From Elephas maximus indicus (taxonomy: Eukaryota; Chordata; Mammalia; Proboscidea; Elephantidae), in contig NC_064842.1 of the NCBI RefSeq assembly GCF_024166365.1, positions 27,809,001 through 27,873,000 on the forward strand: a stretch of 64,000 nt of DNA, written 5' to 3'. Below are positions 47,032 to 58,569 of the stretch, in pieces. The notes beneath the pieces were generated by a model, which saw only the letters and a list, made by a program, of their open reading frames with translations, was not told where the DNA came from and searched no databases. How positions within the stretch are numbered: the stretch's first letter is position 1; every line of letters starts with the position of its first letter. The position numbers and the translations under genes are program-made.

Positions 47032-47170
47032 GAAGCCTTGGTGGCACAGTGGTTAAGAGCTACAGCTGCTAACCGAAAGGTTGGCAGTTTGAATCTACCA
47101 GCCTCTGGGGCAGTTCTACTCTGTCGTACAAGGTCGCTAAAAGTCGGAATCAACTCAACGGCAAAGGGCT
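47032..47170 (+). mobile_element. AfroSINE between microsatellites
   Basis: GAAGCCTTGGTGGCACAGTG to CTCAACGGCAAAGGGC is a nearly complete copy lacking part of the middle. A CA/TA repeat stands before it and the large palindrome begins in its last bases. Confidence 0.9.
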
Positions 47171-47307
47171 ATATACATATATATACACATATATACATAC
47201 ACACACACACACACATATATATATATAAAAAAAAATTTTTTTAATATATATATGTGTGTGTGTGTATATATATGTATATATGTGTATATATATGTATATA
47301 GCCCTTT
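47163..47307. repeat. 145-bp AT-rich palindrome with CA/TG arms
   Basis: The left arm AAAGGGCTATATACATATAT onward runs through TA and CA repeats to A9; the right arm is its reverse complement from T7 back to AGCCCTTT. The outer 37 bp match perfectly and the symmetry centre is at about 47235. The AAAGGGC at both tips is the last part of the AfroSINE. Confidence 0.88.
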
Positions 47308-47929
47308 ATATATATATATACGTACACACACATATCTTTTAAAGAAACAACTTTTGTCTTCAAAACAATATGAACTCAAGTATCCATTAAGAAATTTTAC
47401 TATTACTGGCCAGGGAGTGAAAATCTCAGACCATGTCCACCGGCAACTCTAACGCCTCCTGAAGGTCTCCTTCACTCCAAATGTCTTTGCAACATAGCCA
47501 CCATGCCTGGCATTTTTGCTGTTTTCTGTGGGAGAATAGGGCCTGGGTCAGGAGCTGTCCCTAAGAGCTGGTTACAAGGAAGAGAAAAGTCCAATGAAAG
47601 CAAACCATTCCCTTTATCTGAGGTGGAACAATAGACAGGAATTATTTATATGCTATAAAGCAGTCCGGCTAGAGTGATCCCAGGAAATAGGACAGGTGTG
47701 TTTCTGGGAGCTCAGTATGTCTCCTCTGACAAGCCAGGGCCCACTGTGTACCCACTTTTCCTCCTCAAAGCCCCTGTCTGTTAAATTTGAAAGTCGAACT
47801 TGTTTTCTTTGTTTTTCTAAATCTGCTGCCTCCTACGTTGTCATCCAGTCCTCTTGCCTACAGTGGAATCGACTGCCCTAGCGCCCTGACATTTCTGCCT
47901 ACCCCATATATGCACCCACCTCTAAGACT

Positions 47930-48020
47930 TTTTTTTTTTCCTAAGACAGCACACTTGCCTCCCCTACCCCCTCCTTTCCTTTCTCTCTTTCTCCTTCCTC
48001 CCTCCCTCACTTCCTTCCTA
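47930..48020. repeat. Polypyrimidine tract
   Basis: Roughly 90 bp, almost only C and T on the + strand, broken by one short AGACAGCACAC stretch. Confidence 0.7.
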
Positions 48021-48184
48021 GGTTTTACTGAATTCACTCTATGGAAACAGGCAGTTTGAAAAATACCACACAGGGGTGAAATTATAGACATTCCAGGAAT
48101 CTTATGGCATCCTCAGAGCAGTCCTTTCCCAATGTGGATTTCTCCACTTCCCATTCTCAGGCTATTCAGAAAGCACACCCGAAT

Positions 48185-48365
48185 GGCTCAGCACACAGCC
48201 TCTGGGACCAGACTCCTAGATGGAATTCTGGTTCTACCACCTACTAGTTCCATGACCTTAGGCAAGTGACGTAACTTTTCCACGCCTCAGTCTCCTCCCC
48301 CTATGAATCAGGGATAAGAAAAGCACTTACCTCCTAGGGCTGGTGTGAGAACTAAAGGAGTTAAC
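48185..48365 (+). mobile_element. MIR element
   Basis: GACCAGACTCCTAGATGGAA, CCATGACCTTAGGCAAGTGA, CACGCCTCAGTCTCCTC and AGAACTAAAGGAGTTAACAT follow the MIR consensus in order, including the core. Confidence 0.85.
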
Positions 48366-48395
48366 ATATATAACATATATAAACATGTGTAGTTA

Positions 48396-48485
48396 AAAAC
48401 CAACAAAACCAAACTCATTGCTGTTGAGTGGATTCCGATTCATAGCAGACGGTCCGGGACCGAGTAGAACTGCCCCACAGGGCAT
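48396..48485 (-). mobile_element. AfroSINE 3' half
   Basis: AACCAACAAAACCAAACTCA to GAACTGCCCCACAGGGCATG; head missing. Confidence 0.85.
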
Positions 48486-48984
48486 GTGGAGATGTAGTAA
48501 ATGCCAGGTAAGCATTTGGCTATTATTACTTTTTAAATTCGAGAAATTCCACAGTCCTTTTTGTTTGGATATGACTTTTGCTCCTGAGGAAAGATTTGAT
48601 CAATGGATTCAGGTGGAACAATAGATATGAATTGCTTACATGCCATAGAATTTAGGTCTTAGAGATCCTACAGAATATCTCCTGTAGTTAACAGATAGTT
48701 ATATTAGGTTATACCCTGATTTTACAGTTATCATATTTTAACTAGGTCTTTCCTTGCAAAAAGATAACTTCAAAGAGCAACATCAATGGGGCAGCAGGCA
48801 GTAGAAACATATGTTTTGACTCAAATCATATAAGCAAGGTAGCTGCTATTCCAGACATTTATGAGGATTAGGAGAGGCTGGTTAGGCCAGCTCTAGGAAG
48901 GTAAACCAGATTCCTAAGCACAAGGAGGTCTTATACTTTTTTTTTTCAGGCAATAACTCCTGTCTTTATTCTTTTTTTTTTTGT

Positions 48985-49880
48985 CTTTGTCACGATTACA
49001 GTTATTTTATTTATTTATTTTATTGTACTTTACATGAAGGTGTACAGAACAAACTAGTTTCTCATCAAACGGTTAGTACACATATTGCTTTATGACATTG
49101 GTTAACAACCCCACAACATGCGAACCTTCTTGACCTTCGGTTCCCTATTACCAGATTTCCTGTCTCCTCCTGCCTTCTAGTCCTTGCCCCTGGGCTGGTG
49201 TGCTCCTTTAGTCTCATTTTGTTTTATGGGCCTGTCTAATCTTTGGATGAATGGTGAACCTTGGGAGTGACTTCATTACTGAGCTAAAAGCATGTCTGGG
49301 GGTCATGCTCTCGAGGTTTCTACAGTCTCTGTCAGGACAGTAAGTCTGGTCTTTTTTTGTTCTACATTTTTCTCCAGCTCCGTCTAGGACCCTCTATTGT
49401 GATCCCTGTCAGAGCAGTCAGTGGTGGTAGCCAGGGACCATCTAGATGTACTGGACTCAGTGTGATGGAGGCCGTGGTAGATGTGGTCCATTAGTCCTTT
49501 GGACTAATGTTTCCCTTGTATCTTTAGTTTTCTTCATTCTTCCTTGCTCCCGAAGGGGTGAGACCAGTGGAGTATCTTAGATGGCCGTTCATAGGCTTTT
49601 AAGACCCCAGACACTACTCACCAAAGTAGAATGTAGAACATTTTCTTCATAACCTATGTTATGCCAATTGAGCTAGATGTTCCCTGAGACCAAGGTCTCC
49701 AAAGCCCTCAGCCCAGTAATTTGGTCCCTCATGGAGTTTGGCTGAGTTTATGGAGCTTCTATGACCTTGCTTTTGGACAAGCTGTGCTGGCTTTCCCAGT
49801 ATTGTGTACTGTCTTACTCTTCACCAAAGTTACCACTTACCTATTGTGTATTTAGTGGTCTTACACTTTTAAATACTCTT
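48985..49880 (-). mobile_element. L1 3' end, afrotherian lineage
   Basis: Read on the - strand this is an L1 3' UTR about 900 bp long ending in A/T-rich sequence. The + strand shows TTATTGTACTTTACATGAAG, CATTGGTTAACAACCCCAC and CCTTGCCCCTGGGCTGGTGT, shared with 58570-59125. The part GTGGTCCATTAGTCCTTTGG is in both. Confidence 0.85.
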
Positions 49881-49884
49881 GGCA

Positions 49885-51140
49885 TTTAACCACTCTTGTT
49901 GTTCTGAATAAGTATGTCTTCATCCTTTTGTCAGTTCTATTTTTTTATAGAGAGAATTAAAAGCTACAACTTCACATGGGTAGGTCCCAGAATTAGTTTA
50001 TCATCCCACTAACAATTGTATCAGTAGTGCACTCTCAAAAGCATTATTGACCTGGGAGAGCTATGAATAGTATTCCTTCCTTCATTCAACCTTATAAAGT
50101 CCTTGTTTTCTGATTAAAGTCTCCTTGTTGTTGACGTTTGATGTTAAAAATGCTACTAGAAGGTTGATATTTCTTAAAAGCATCCTGGGTTCAGTCAAGC
50201 ATGTTGACTTGCATTTTGGAAATTGCATCTTTGTTAGCGGTGATGGGGACAACCTGGCCAGGTGACCAGAAACTGCTGTAACTTCAGTTGGGGAGGTGAG
50301 CTGGGGCTGGGAGGACAGGAGGACCATGCCTGACTAACTCCTGACCACTCCCTGACCAAGTTCCTGACCAGCCCTCTCAGGGTCTAGTAAAGTGCTTGCT
50401 CTCAAGCATTATTTCTTGAATGAGTGAAGCCTTTGGAAACTTTCCAGTGAATCCCCTGTTTAAAAGCTTTCTAATTAAATATTTAGGTGTTAACTTGGAG
50501 TGAAACATCACCTCCAGAGTTAATCTGCTTGTTAAAAGCTCAGTTGTCTTTGCCAAGAATAGGTAAACAATAGCCATTATGTCTTTTTCTGTTGAATGGT
50601 GTGTAAAAGGACTTCTTGTTTTCATGAATGGAAGTAAAAATAGACTCATCAAGGATGTGAACAGAATTTTGCTTCTAGCTACAGAGTATGTGTTTGACTT
50701 GGACTTAGTTTTTAACTTGTAATTAGGCGACAGTGACTAGGAGGCTTTATCACTGTGATTTCAGTAAAGGCATGATATGTTTTCAGGACCAACATATATC
50801 ATGTTCCTGGAAGGAGTCAGAAAAATCTCCTGCACTTAAGAATGGTTATTTTATTTGGGTGGGGGAGCACAGGCTAAGTAAATCACGGAATTTAAGGAGG
50901 GTAGTAGTTTCATTTGGTTTTTATTTTGGACCACTCTAGCAGATGTACGAAAGATGAAAGGGGGTGAGGTGTAAAGAAAAGCTGGGCTTGGGAGACCAGT
51001 CAAGTCATAGCAAGAGAAGTCGAGGCCATGACCTGGGTGGGGTGGTTGGGACTGAGGAACATCAGCAGGATTGGTGATCAATAGGATGTGGTCATGGTGA
51101 GCAGGCAAAGCCAAGTATGAATTCCCAGATTCTTTCTTGA
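49885..51140. other. Intergenic, nothing recognised
   Basis: No named repeat and no convincing open frame were found. Confidence 0.5.
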
Positions 51141-51146
51141 GTAAAG

Positions 51147-51309
51147 AGCTCTGGTGGCACAGTGATTAAGAGCTCAGCTGCTAACCTAAATGTTGGCAAT
51201 TTGAATCCACCAGCTGCTCCTTGGAAACCCTATGGGGCAGTTCTATGCTGTCCTGTAGGGTCAGTATGAGCTGGAATCGACTTGACAGCAATGGGTTATT
51301 TGGTTTTTT
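51147..51309 (+). mobile_element. AfroSINE, full length
   Basis: From GCTCTGGTGGCACAGTGATT to TTGACAGCAATGGGTTATTT, with A- and B-box-like parts. Confidence 0.93.
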
Positions 51310-51472
51310 CCTTGAGTAAATGAGCACTCTTCACTGAGATAGGTAATTGGGGTAGGAGGGAAAGCAGGTATTAGAGAATGATGTCTGCCGTTTTAGATGT
51401 ATTATATTTGAAGCACCTGTGGGACTTCCACGTGCAATGGAAAGTTGTATATATGTATATGAATCATAAGAG

Positions 51473-51669
51473 GCCATCAGGGCTAAGTTGCACAATGGTT
51501 AGAGTGCTCGGTTGCTAACCAAAAGGTCAGGGTTGAAACCGACCAGCTGCTCCTCAGGAGAAAAGACCAGGTGATCTGCTCCTGTAAAGATTACAGCCTA
51601 GAACACCCTATGGGGCAGTTCAGTAGGGTCGCTATGAGTTGGAATTAGCTCGATGGCAGACAACAACCA
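51473..51669 (+). mobile_element. AfroSINE, long variant, CAA-tailed
   Basis: CATCAGGGCTAAGTTGCACA through the long-variant block TGATCTGCTCCTGTAAAGAT to GATGGCAGACAACAACCA. The tail resembles the RTE end. Confidence 0.9.
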
Positions 51670-52764
51670 CGGACATATAGATGGCAACTGCAGCCAGAGA
51701 GATTGAGTGTAGTGCGGGAAGGGGGAGGAAAGAAAGCTGCAGACCTGAGACCACCAATGTTTAATGAGACAGGTGAGGAAGATGAGCCAACACAGGAGAA
51801 GAGAAGGAAAAATCAGAGAAGGAAAAAAGAACTAGGAGGGAATGGAGCCTCCGAGGCCAAGGGAGGAATGACTTTTAATATGAAATGTAGCAGAAAGAAA
51901 ATGTTCTCTGGCTTTCCACTTCCACCAGCAGACACCAGCCAGCACCTTCTGAGTCTCCTCCAGCTGGGGGCATATTCATGCGAGTCCTCAGGGGTGTTGC
52001 CCCACTGTTTCTCTCCCATGGAAGTTTCAGTCTTCTACGGGGAAGGCAGTTGTCCCCTAAGCACGGTGGACCCTCCTCCCTGCACACGGCTCTGACTCCC
52101 CAGTACCTCGCAGTGCCATTCACAGCCCTTCCCTGCTGGCAGCCCCCCTGAGCCAATGGGGTGCCAAAGCTTTGTGGTGATTTGTGATAGACTGAGGAAG
52201 CATGACTCCTTCCCCTTTGGGTCACAATTGTTAGAGGGGTGTGATTTGTTGGAGGAATCTCAAAGTTTGGGTTATCCATTGGGGGAAGATTCAGGAAATA
52301 CCTACTACAACCTGGTTACTTGACAGTTTGTTATACCTGATTCCGTTTCACTGAATGAGCTCTCTCCTGGGAGGCCTCTACAAGTAAGACTTCTGTGGAG
52401 ACCTCTCCACTACACCCAGATACACCTAGCAGTAGCCAGGGCTTGAGTTGACTCTCAGAAGCTCTTCTAGTCCCATGAAATGGGACTTCTGTTAGGTTTG
52501 TTATGCCCATTTTGTAAATATATTTGAACCTCAGCAGTGGACACTAGAGCAAGTGTGTGGAGTAAGATGAGCCCTTTGATACATAAGGGTATGGATGTGG
52601 CAATTAGGAGGTCACTAGCGATCTCTGCTAGACACTTTCACTGGAGTTGTACTGCAGTGAGTTGCAGAATCAAATGGGAAATTAAGAGAGACAGCAAGAC
52701 AGGCAACTATTTCAAGAGGCTTGGCTCAGAAGGAAAGGAGAAAGGTAAGACGGTAGGTAGCTAT
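51670..52764. other. Intergenic, purine-rich start, nothing recognised
   Basis: A purine-rich run (about 51713-51850) makes long open frames on both strands. I see no protein similarity and no repeat family. Confidence 0.5.
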
Positions 52765-53000
52765 GTTGTTAGCTGCTCACGCACAACAGGAATGGACCTC
52801 TTTGATCCATAGTATTTTCATTGGCTGATTTTTTGAGTTTAGGTTGCCAGGCATTTCTCCCAGGACTGTCTTAGTCTGGAAGCTCTACTGAAACTTGTTC
52901 AGCATCATGGCAACACAAAAGCCTCCACTGCCATACAGGTGGTACTGGCACTTGAGATGCATTGGCCAGGAATCGAACCGCTGAACCACCACTGCCTCCT
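52765..53000 (-). mobile_element. AfroSINE-related SINE, 300-bp form, decayed
   Basis: GACTGTCTTAGTCTGGAAGC, TTGTTCAGCATCATGGCAAC and CATTGGCCAGGAATCGAACC match the 18490 and 43430 copies. It is the first of three tandem SINEs. Confidence 0.82.
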
Positions 53001-53208
53001 AAACCAGAAACCAAACCCATTGTCGTCGAGTCGATTTCAACTCATAGCGACCCTATAGGAAGAATAGAACTGCTCCATGGGTTTCCAAGGCTGTAATCTT
53101 TACAGAAACAGATTGCCACATCCTTCTCCTGCAGAGCAGCTGGTGGGTTTGAACTGCCGATTTTGGGTTAGCAATCAATCACTTAACTGCAGTGCCACCA
53201 GGGCTCCT
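53001..53208 (-). mobile_element. AfroSINE, long variant
   Basis: Antisense copy with ACCCATTGTCGTCGAGTCGA, CTGTAATCTTTACAGAAACA and GCAGTGCCACCAGGGCTCC. It directly abuts the preceding SINE. Confidence 0.93.
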
Positions 53209-53225
53209 TTAGTAGCTATACTAAG

Positions 53226-53400
53226 AAAAAAAAAAAAAAACCCAAACCAACTGCCATCGAGTCGATTCCAACTCATATTGACCATATAGGACAGAGTAGA
53301 ACTGCCCCATACGGTTTCCAAGGAAGAGCTGGTGGATTCCAATTGCTGACCTTTTGGTTAGCAGCTGTAGCTCTTTAACCACTGTACCACCAGGGCTTCT
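53226..53400 (-). mobile_element. AfroSINE with A-run
   Basis: A 14-A run, then CCCAAACCAACTGCCATCGA to ACTGTACCACCAGGGCTTCT, antisense. It is the third of three same-orientation SINEs in about 640 bp. Confidence 0.92.
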
Positions 53401-54219
53401 AGGTAGCTTCAGACAAACATAAAAATGAGGAACTTTTTGGCCATTTTTTTAAAAACATGGGAGAAATTTGAGTGGGAAGTAAATATCACCATAATTTAAA
53501 TGTTTAATATATACTTCTTCCCATCTCTGTGGTCCAGTTGGTTCTCTTATGTTGTTACTGTATTGAGTCCATCCAAATGCGATAATCTTCTGTAGCTTGC
53601 CCAAAACAGCTGCACCTCTACTACTTTGGTCTTGTCAGTGTTCCGTGCTGTCCTGGGAGAGGGAGGTGCCATGAGGCCAGCAGGGTAAAAGGAGGTTGGG
53701 TGGGTGGTGGTATTTGGAGCAGGGTCCCTAACTCCACAAAGACCGTCCAGGAGGAGCAGAGCCTTCCGCCCTGAGTCAAGCCAAGAAGAAGGCAGGGCTC
53801 CAGAGCTGTTTGTTATCTGAGCTGCCACTAAGAAAATGGGAGAAACACTGCCTGTTGGGCACACAAGAGCACAGGCCCCTCTGGCTGTCCACGACCACCT
53901 TCTTCTTCACCATTTCCCTTCCCCCAAACTGCAGACTCCCCCTCCTTAAGCTGCTGTTTCTGCCCCTCTTTCTTCTGTGTGGACAGCTTTCATTCTTTTT
54001 TTTAAATTGGAGTAAAAGTCACATAACATAAAATTTACCATTTAAAAGTACAGAATCTTCGGTGTTCGGAACACATTTTAGAAGCCTACTACTCAATGGA
54101 TGATTGATGACTGACCAACAGAACACATGAGTCAATGATTGTGTTGAAATCTATCTAAACGCACCAATTAGAGGTAGTGGTTGACATCAATCTTTAATTT
54201 TTAGCACCCACTGCTATAG

Positions 54220-55810
54220 TTCAAAATAATACTTATGAAAAAAATAAAATCATGTTAGAGACAAAACTAAGGCAGCTTAAAGATCAAAACTACAAGGAGA
54301 TTTCATCTCATTCCAACAAGGCTGGCATTAATCCAAAAAACACAAATTAAAAAAAAAAATGTTGGAGAGGCTGTGGAGAGATTGGAACACTTCTACACTG
54401 CTGGTGGGAATGTAAAATGGTACAACCACTTTGGAAATTGATTTTGCACTTCCTTATAGAACTACCATACGATCCAGCAATCCCCCTCCTCAGAATATAT
54501 CCTAGAGAAATAAGAGCCCTTACACCAACAGATATAAGCACACCCATGTTTATTGCAGCACTGTTTACAATAGCAAAAAGATGGAAGCAACCAAGCTGCC
54601 CATCAACAGATGAATGGATAAATAAATTATGGTATATTCACACAATGGGATGAAGCATCAATAAAGAACAGTGAGGAATCTGTGAAACATTTCCTAACAT
54701 GGAGGAACCTGGAAGGCATTATGCTGAGTGAAATTAGTCAGTTCCAAAAGGACAAATATTGTGTAAGACCACTATTATAAGAACTTGAGAAATAGTTTAA
54801 ACTGAGAAGAAAACATTCTTTTGTGGTTATGAGGGGGGGAAGGAGGGAGGGTGGGAGAAGGTTATTTACTGATTAGATAGTAGATAAGAACTACTTTAGG
54901 TGAAGGGAAGGACAACACTCAATACAGGGGAGGTCAGCACAACTGGACTGGACCAAAAGGAATGAAGTTTCCTGAATAAACTGAATACTTTGAAAGTCAG
55001 CGGAGCAAGGCGGGGTGGGGGGGTGGTTTGGGGACTATGGCTTCAGGGGACATCTAAGTCAATTGCCAAAATAAATTCAATTAAGAAAACATTCTGCATC
55101 CCACTTTGAAGTGTGGCATCTGGGGTCTTAAATGCTAACAAGCGGCCATCTGAGATACATCAATTGGTCTCAACCCACCTGGATCAAAGGAGAATGAAGA
55201 ACACCAAGGACACAAGGTAATTACGAGGCCAAGAGACAGAAAGGGCCACATGAACCAGAGACTACATCATCCTGAGACCAGAAGAACTAGATGGTGCCCA
55301 GCTACAACTGATGACTGCCCTGACAGGGAACACAACAGAGAACCCCTGAGGGATCAGGAGAGCAGTGGGATGAAGACCCCAAGTTCTCATAAAAAGACAA
55401 GACTTAATGGTCTGACTGAGACTAGAAGGACCCCGGTGGTCATGGTCCCCAGACCTCCTGTTGGCCCAGGACAGGAACCATTCCCGAAGCCAACTCTTCA
55501 GATGTGGATAGGACTGGACAATAGGTTGGAGAGGGATGCTGGTGAGGAGTGAGCTTCTTGGATCAGGTGGACACTTGAGACTATGTTGGCATCTCCTGCC
55601 TGGAGGGGAGATGAGAAGGTAGAGCGGGTTAGAAGCTGGAGAAATGGACACCAAAAGAGAGAGTAGAGGAAGAGAGCGGGCTGTCTCATTAGGGGGAGAA
55701 TAATTGGGAGTATGTAGCAAGGTGTATATAAGTTTTTGTGTGAGGGACTGACTTGGTTTGTAAACTTTCACTTAAAGCACAATAAAAATTATAAAAATTA
55801 AAAAAAAAAA
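54220..55810 (+). mobile_element. L1, 5'-truncated, about 1.6 kb
   Basis: The ORF2 end is recognisable (CATTCCAACAAGGCTGGCA, CTGGTGGGAATGTAAAATGG, ATACGATCCAGCAATCCCCC). A long 3' UTR follows with GATGGTGCCCAGCTACAACT, CTGCCCTGACAGGGAACACA and an A-rich end. This 3' UTR corresponds to the antisense elements at 48985 and 58570. Frames are broken; nothing intact remains. Confidence 0.9.
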
Positions 55811-56115
55811 CTAAGGCAGCTTAAAAAGTACAGCAGAAAGATACATAAAAGAACATCACAAAGATTCAAAAGCACTGTCTTCATCAGCCAAAGAAATTTC
55901 CTCCATGAAGCTTCTGAGGGCATGTCCCAAGGAAAATGGTCACCAGGTTGTCCTGTAAAGCAAAACAGCATGGCTCAGCTTGGGGAGGCATGAGAAGCCA
56001 ACCTCTTTTAAATGTCCAAAAAGTTGATAAATTCAGTCATTTCACTGCACTGTCCAGTCTGCCTCAATCTCTTCAGCTGTGAAGCTGCTTTCTAGGAAGT
56101 ATCCCCAGTTGAAGG
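55811..56115. other. Intergenic, nothing recognised
   Basis: The 300 bp between an L1 and a SINE show no named repeat or gene. Confidence 0.45.
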
Positions 56116-56415
56116 GGGCAGTGGTGGTTCAGTGGTTGAATTCTCGCCTTCTATGTAGGAGACCTGGGTTCAATTCCTAGTCAACGAAACTCGAGTGCAA
56201 CCACCACTCATCTGTCAGTGGAGGCTTTCCTGCTGCTGTGATGCTGAACAGGTTTCCGTGGAGCTTCCAGACTAAGACTAACTAGGAAGAAAGGCCTGGA
56301 GATCTACTTCTGAAAACCAGCCAGGAAAACTCTATGGATCACAGAAGTCTATTCCTGCTGTCCATGGGGTCACCATGAGCTGGGGACCGACTCAACAGCA
56401 GCGAGCAACAACAAC
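56116..56415 (+). mobile_element. AfroSINE-related SINE, 300-bp form, complete
   Basis: The best copy of the longer form: head GGGGGCAGTGGTGGTTCAGT, B-box GGGTTCAATTCC, central TGATGCTGAACAGGTTTCCG, then TCACCATGAGCTGGGGACCG and the tail GCGAGCAACAACAACA. Confidence 0.9.
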
Positions 56416-56605
56416 ATTGCCAGCTAAACACGACCACCAAAGCAAAGTCACCACCCATTGCCCTTCCACAGCCACAGGAAGAAAAAGCCCAGGCTTTCTT
56501 CTTTGTAGCACTTCCATTCCAGATGGGTGAGGACCATCAGTTGTGTGCATCCACTCACCTCAGGGGCTCCAAGCCGGCCCGGCACAGTGCCCGGCATCAC
56601 GGCCC

Positions 56606-56773
56606 CAGATCAGACCAGACCCACTGCCGCTGAGTCAATTCCAACTCATAGTGACACTATAGGACAGGAGTAGAACTGCCCATTAGAGTTTCCAAAGAGC
56701 AGCTGGTGGGTTTGAACTGCCGACTTGTTGGTTAGCAGCCGAGCTTCTAGCCACTGTGCCACCAGGGCTCCAT
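56606..56773 (-). mobile_element. AfroSINE, full length
   Basis: Antisense copy, CCACTGCCGCTGAGTCAATT to CTGTGCCACCAGGGCTCC. Confidence 0.92.
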
Positions 56774-56775
56774 CA

Positions 56776-56940
56776 TGGCCCCAGTCCTCTCTAAACACAA
56801 GGGAAGCAAGATTGCTCTTGCCCCACAACTCAAAGAATGTAATTGATGTCACTGGATGGTATACGTAGAAACTGTTGAATTAGTGTCTGTATTGCTGTGT
56901 ATATTCTCAACAACAAAAGAAAATAAATTATGAAAACAAA
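56776..56940 (+). mobile_element. L1-type 3' UTR end
   Basis: CAACTCAAAGAATGTAATTG, ATACGTAGAAACTGTTGAAT and TATTCTCAACAACAAAAGAA match the ends at 27460 and 29838. Confidence 0.65.
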
Positions 56941-57308
56941 CAAGCAAGAAAAAGACTGTCCTCGTCCATTTTATAACCAAGTACACAGGTTCAGAAGGTG
57001 GACTTTGACAGGGAATTCTTGAGCAAGAAATCATGAAACAAATAGAGCAATAGGCTTCTTGTCACTTTTTGGGCATATGCAGGTACATGTATTCAGCTAC
57101 AAGGTAGAAAGCAGTTTTAACGTTGTGAGGCCCAAAGTGCCCTTAAAGATGAAAAACAATCCAACAAATTGCTTCCACATGTGTAGCCAAAAAAAAGAAG
57201 CAGGTGTTAAGCTATGGCACTGAGAGAGAAAGCCATGGGCACATAGAAGAAATCTGATTCATGGCAACAGTGAACAGCTGTGAAACAAGCACCCCCCCCC
57301 CCAAAAAA

Positions 57309-57356
57309 AACAAACCCAGTGCTGTCGAGTTGATTCTGACTCATAGCGACCCTATA
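57309..57356 (-). mobile_element. AfroSINE 3' scrap
   Basis: ACAAACCCAGTGCTGTCGAG to CATAGCGACCCTATA, preceded by a C/A run. Confidence 0.8.
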
Positions 57357-57855
57357 TAAAACAAGCAACACAGAGCAAAAAAAAAAAAACACCCACAGGA
57401 CCAAAGGAGAGGAAAGTTACAGAACAGGCAGGGCAGAAGTGGAAGAATGTTATAAGGCAGGTAGTCTTTGCTTAAAACTAAATGAAAATATTTATTTATC
57501 TAAAAAGAAAAAGGGAGAAAAATCTGCTAGAAGGTAGTTATTAAGACTGTATTTGCAAGAACACATTTTTGTATCACATATTACAGAGAAATGGGAGAGG
57601 TGAGTGCTTTTGGTCAAAGTTTGCTACTTCTGAGGGAGACTAATCCCTTTGCCTTTTAATATAACAGCCACCATTCATCACGACTTTTCCTTGGATGTTA
57701 AAGATTGACTAAGTAGCCACAAAGTGCTAACCGTAAATCTATATAGAGGAAATGTCCTATTATTTAAAGTCATTCCCTGAGTATGGAACTGTTTCGGAGA
57801 CTTGAACCCTTGTCTCAACGTCACCAGTCTCATTATGTTTTACTTGCCAGTTGTT

Positions 57856-57995
57856 AAAAATCAAACCAAAGCTGTTGCCATCGAGTTGATTCCAGCTCAT
57901 TGCGACCCTGTAGGACAGAGTAGAACTGCCCCGTAGGGTTTCCAAGGAGCAGCTAGCGGATTCGAACTGCTGACCTTTTTGGTGAGCAGCTGAAC
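57856..57995 (-). mobile_element. AfroSINE, head truncated
   Basis: Antisense copy, CAAACCAAAGCTGTTGCCAT to TGACCTTTTTGGTGAGCAGC. The tRNA-like 5' end is missing. Confidence 0.9.
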
Positions 57996-58104
57996 TGCCA
58001 ACTGTGAAGGTAATTAAAATATTTGCACTCTTCCTATCTTTTAGCCAGGCTACCTGTAAGGATTCTGAAATGTCACCAATAATAAGCAGATCATAGGCTG
58101 GTAT

Positions 58105-58270
58105 TAGCCCTGGTGGGGCCATGGTTAAGAGCTACAGCTGCTAACCAAAAGGTCAACAGTTTGAATCTACCGGCCGCTCCTTGGAAACCCTATGCGGCAG
58201 TCCTACTCTGTTCTATAGGGCTGCTGTGAGTAGGAATCTACTTCATGGCAATGGGTTTGGTTAGGGTTTA
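58105..58270 (+). mobile_element. AfroSINE, full length
   Basis: From TAGCCCTGGTGGGGCCATGG to TTCATGGCAATGGGTTTGG. It lies head to head with the copy at 57856. Confidence 0.93.
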
Positions 58271-58569
58271 GGCTCCTATTAGGACGGCACTCAAGACAGA
58301 AAGAATGTGCGCGTAGACTTTGTGCTCCAGCAGAGGGCAGTACCACACAAAAATTACTATTTAAACAGCAACAGCAGCTCTTTTGTCTACTAACACAGAT
58401 TTTCTATGTTATCGAATAATTATTATTTACTGTCACAAAAATGAGTGATTCGTTCATACAGGTTATCTTCTGAATATTGGTGGGCAATCCTGGCACAACA
58501 ATTTAAGCACCTCCCCCCGCTCTTTTTTTTTTTTTTTAAGCCCTAACAATTTTAAACTGTGCAATTTTT

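Noticed and set aside
47168-47335. Possible tandem-repeat array or CRISPR-like structure
   Set aside because: It is a CA/TA microsatellite folded as one palindrome; there are no regularly spaced unique spacers.
51703-52279. Overlapping 130- and 134-codon frames on opposite strands
   Set aside because: They follow from a purine-rich tract with few stops; no protein similarity is seen.
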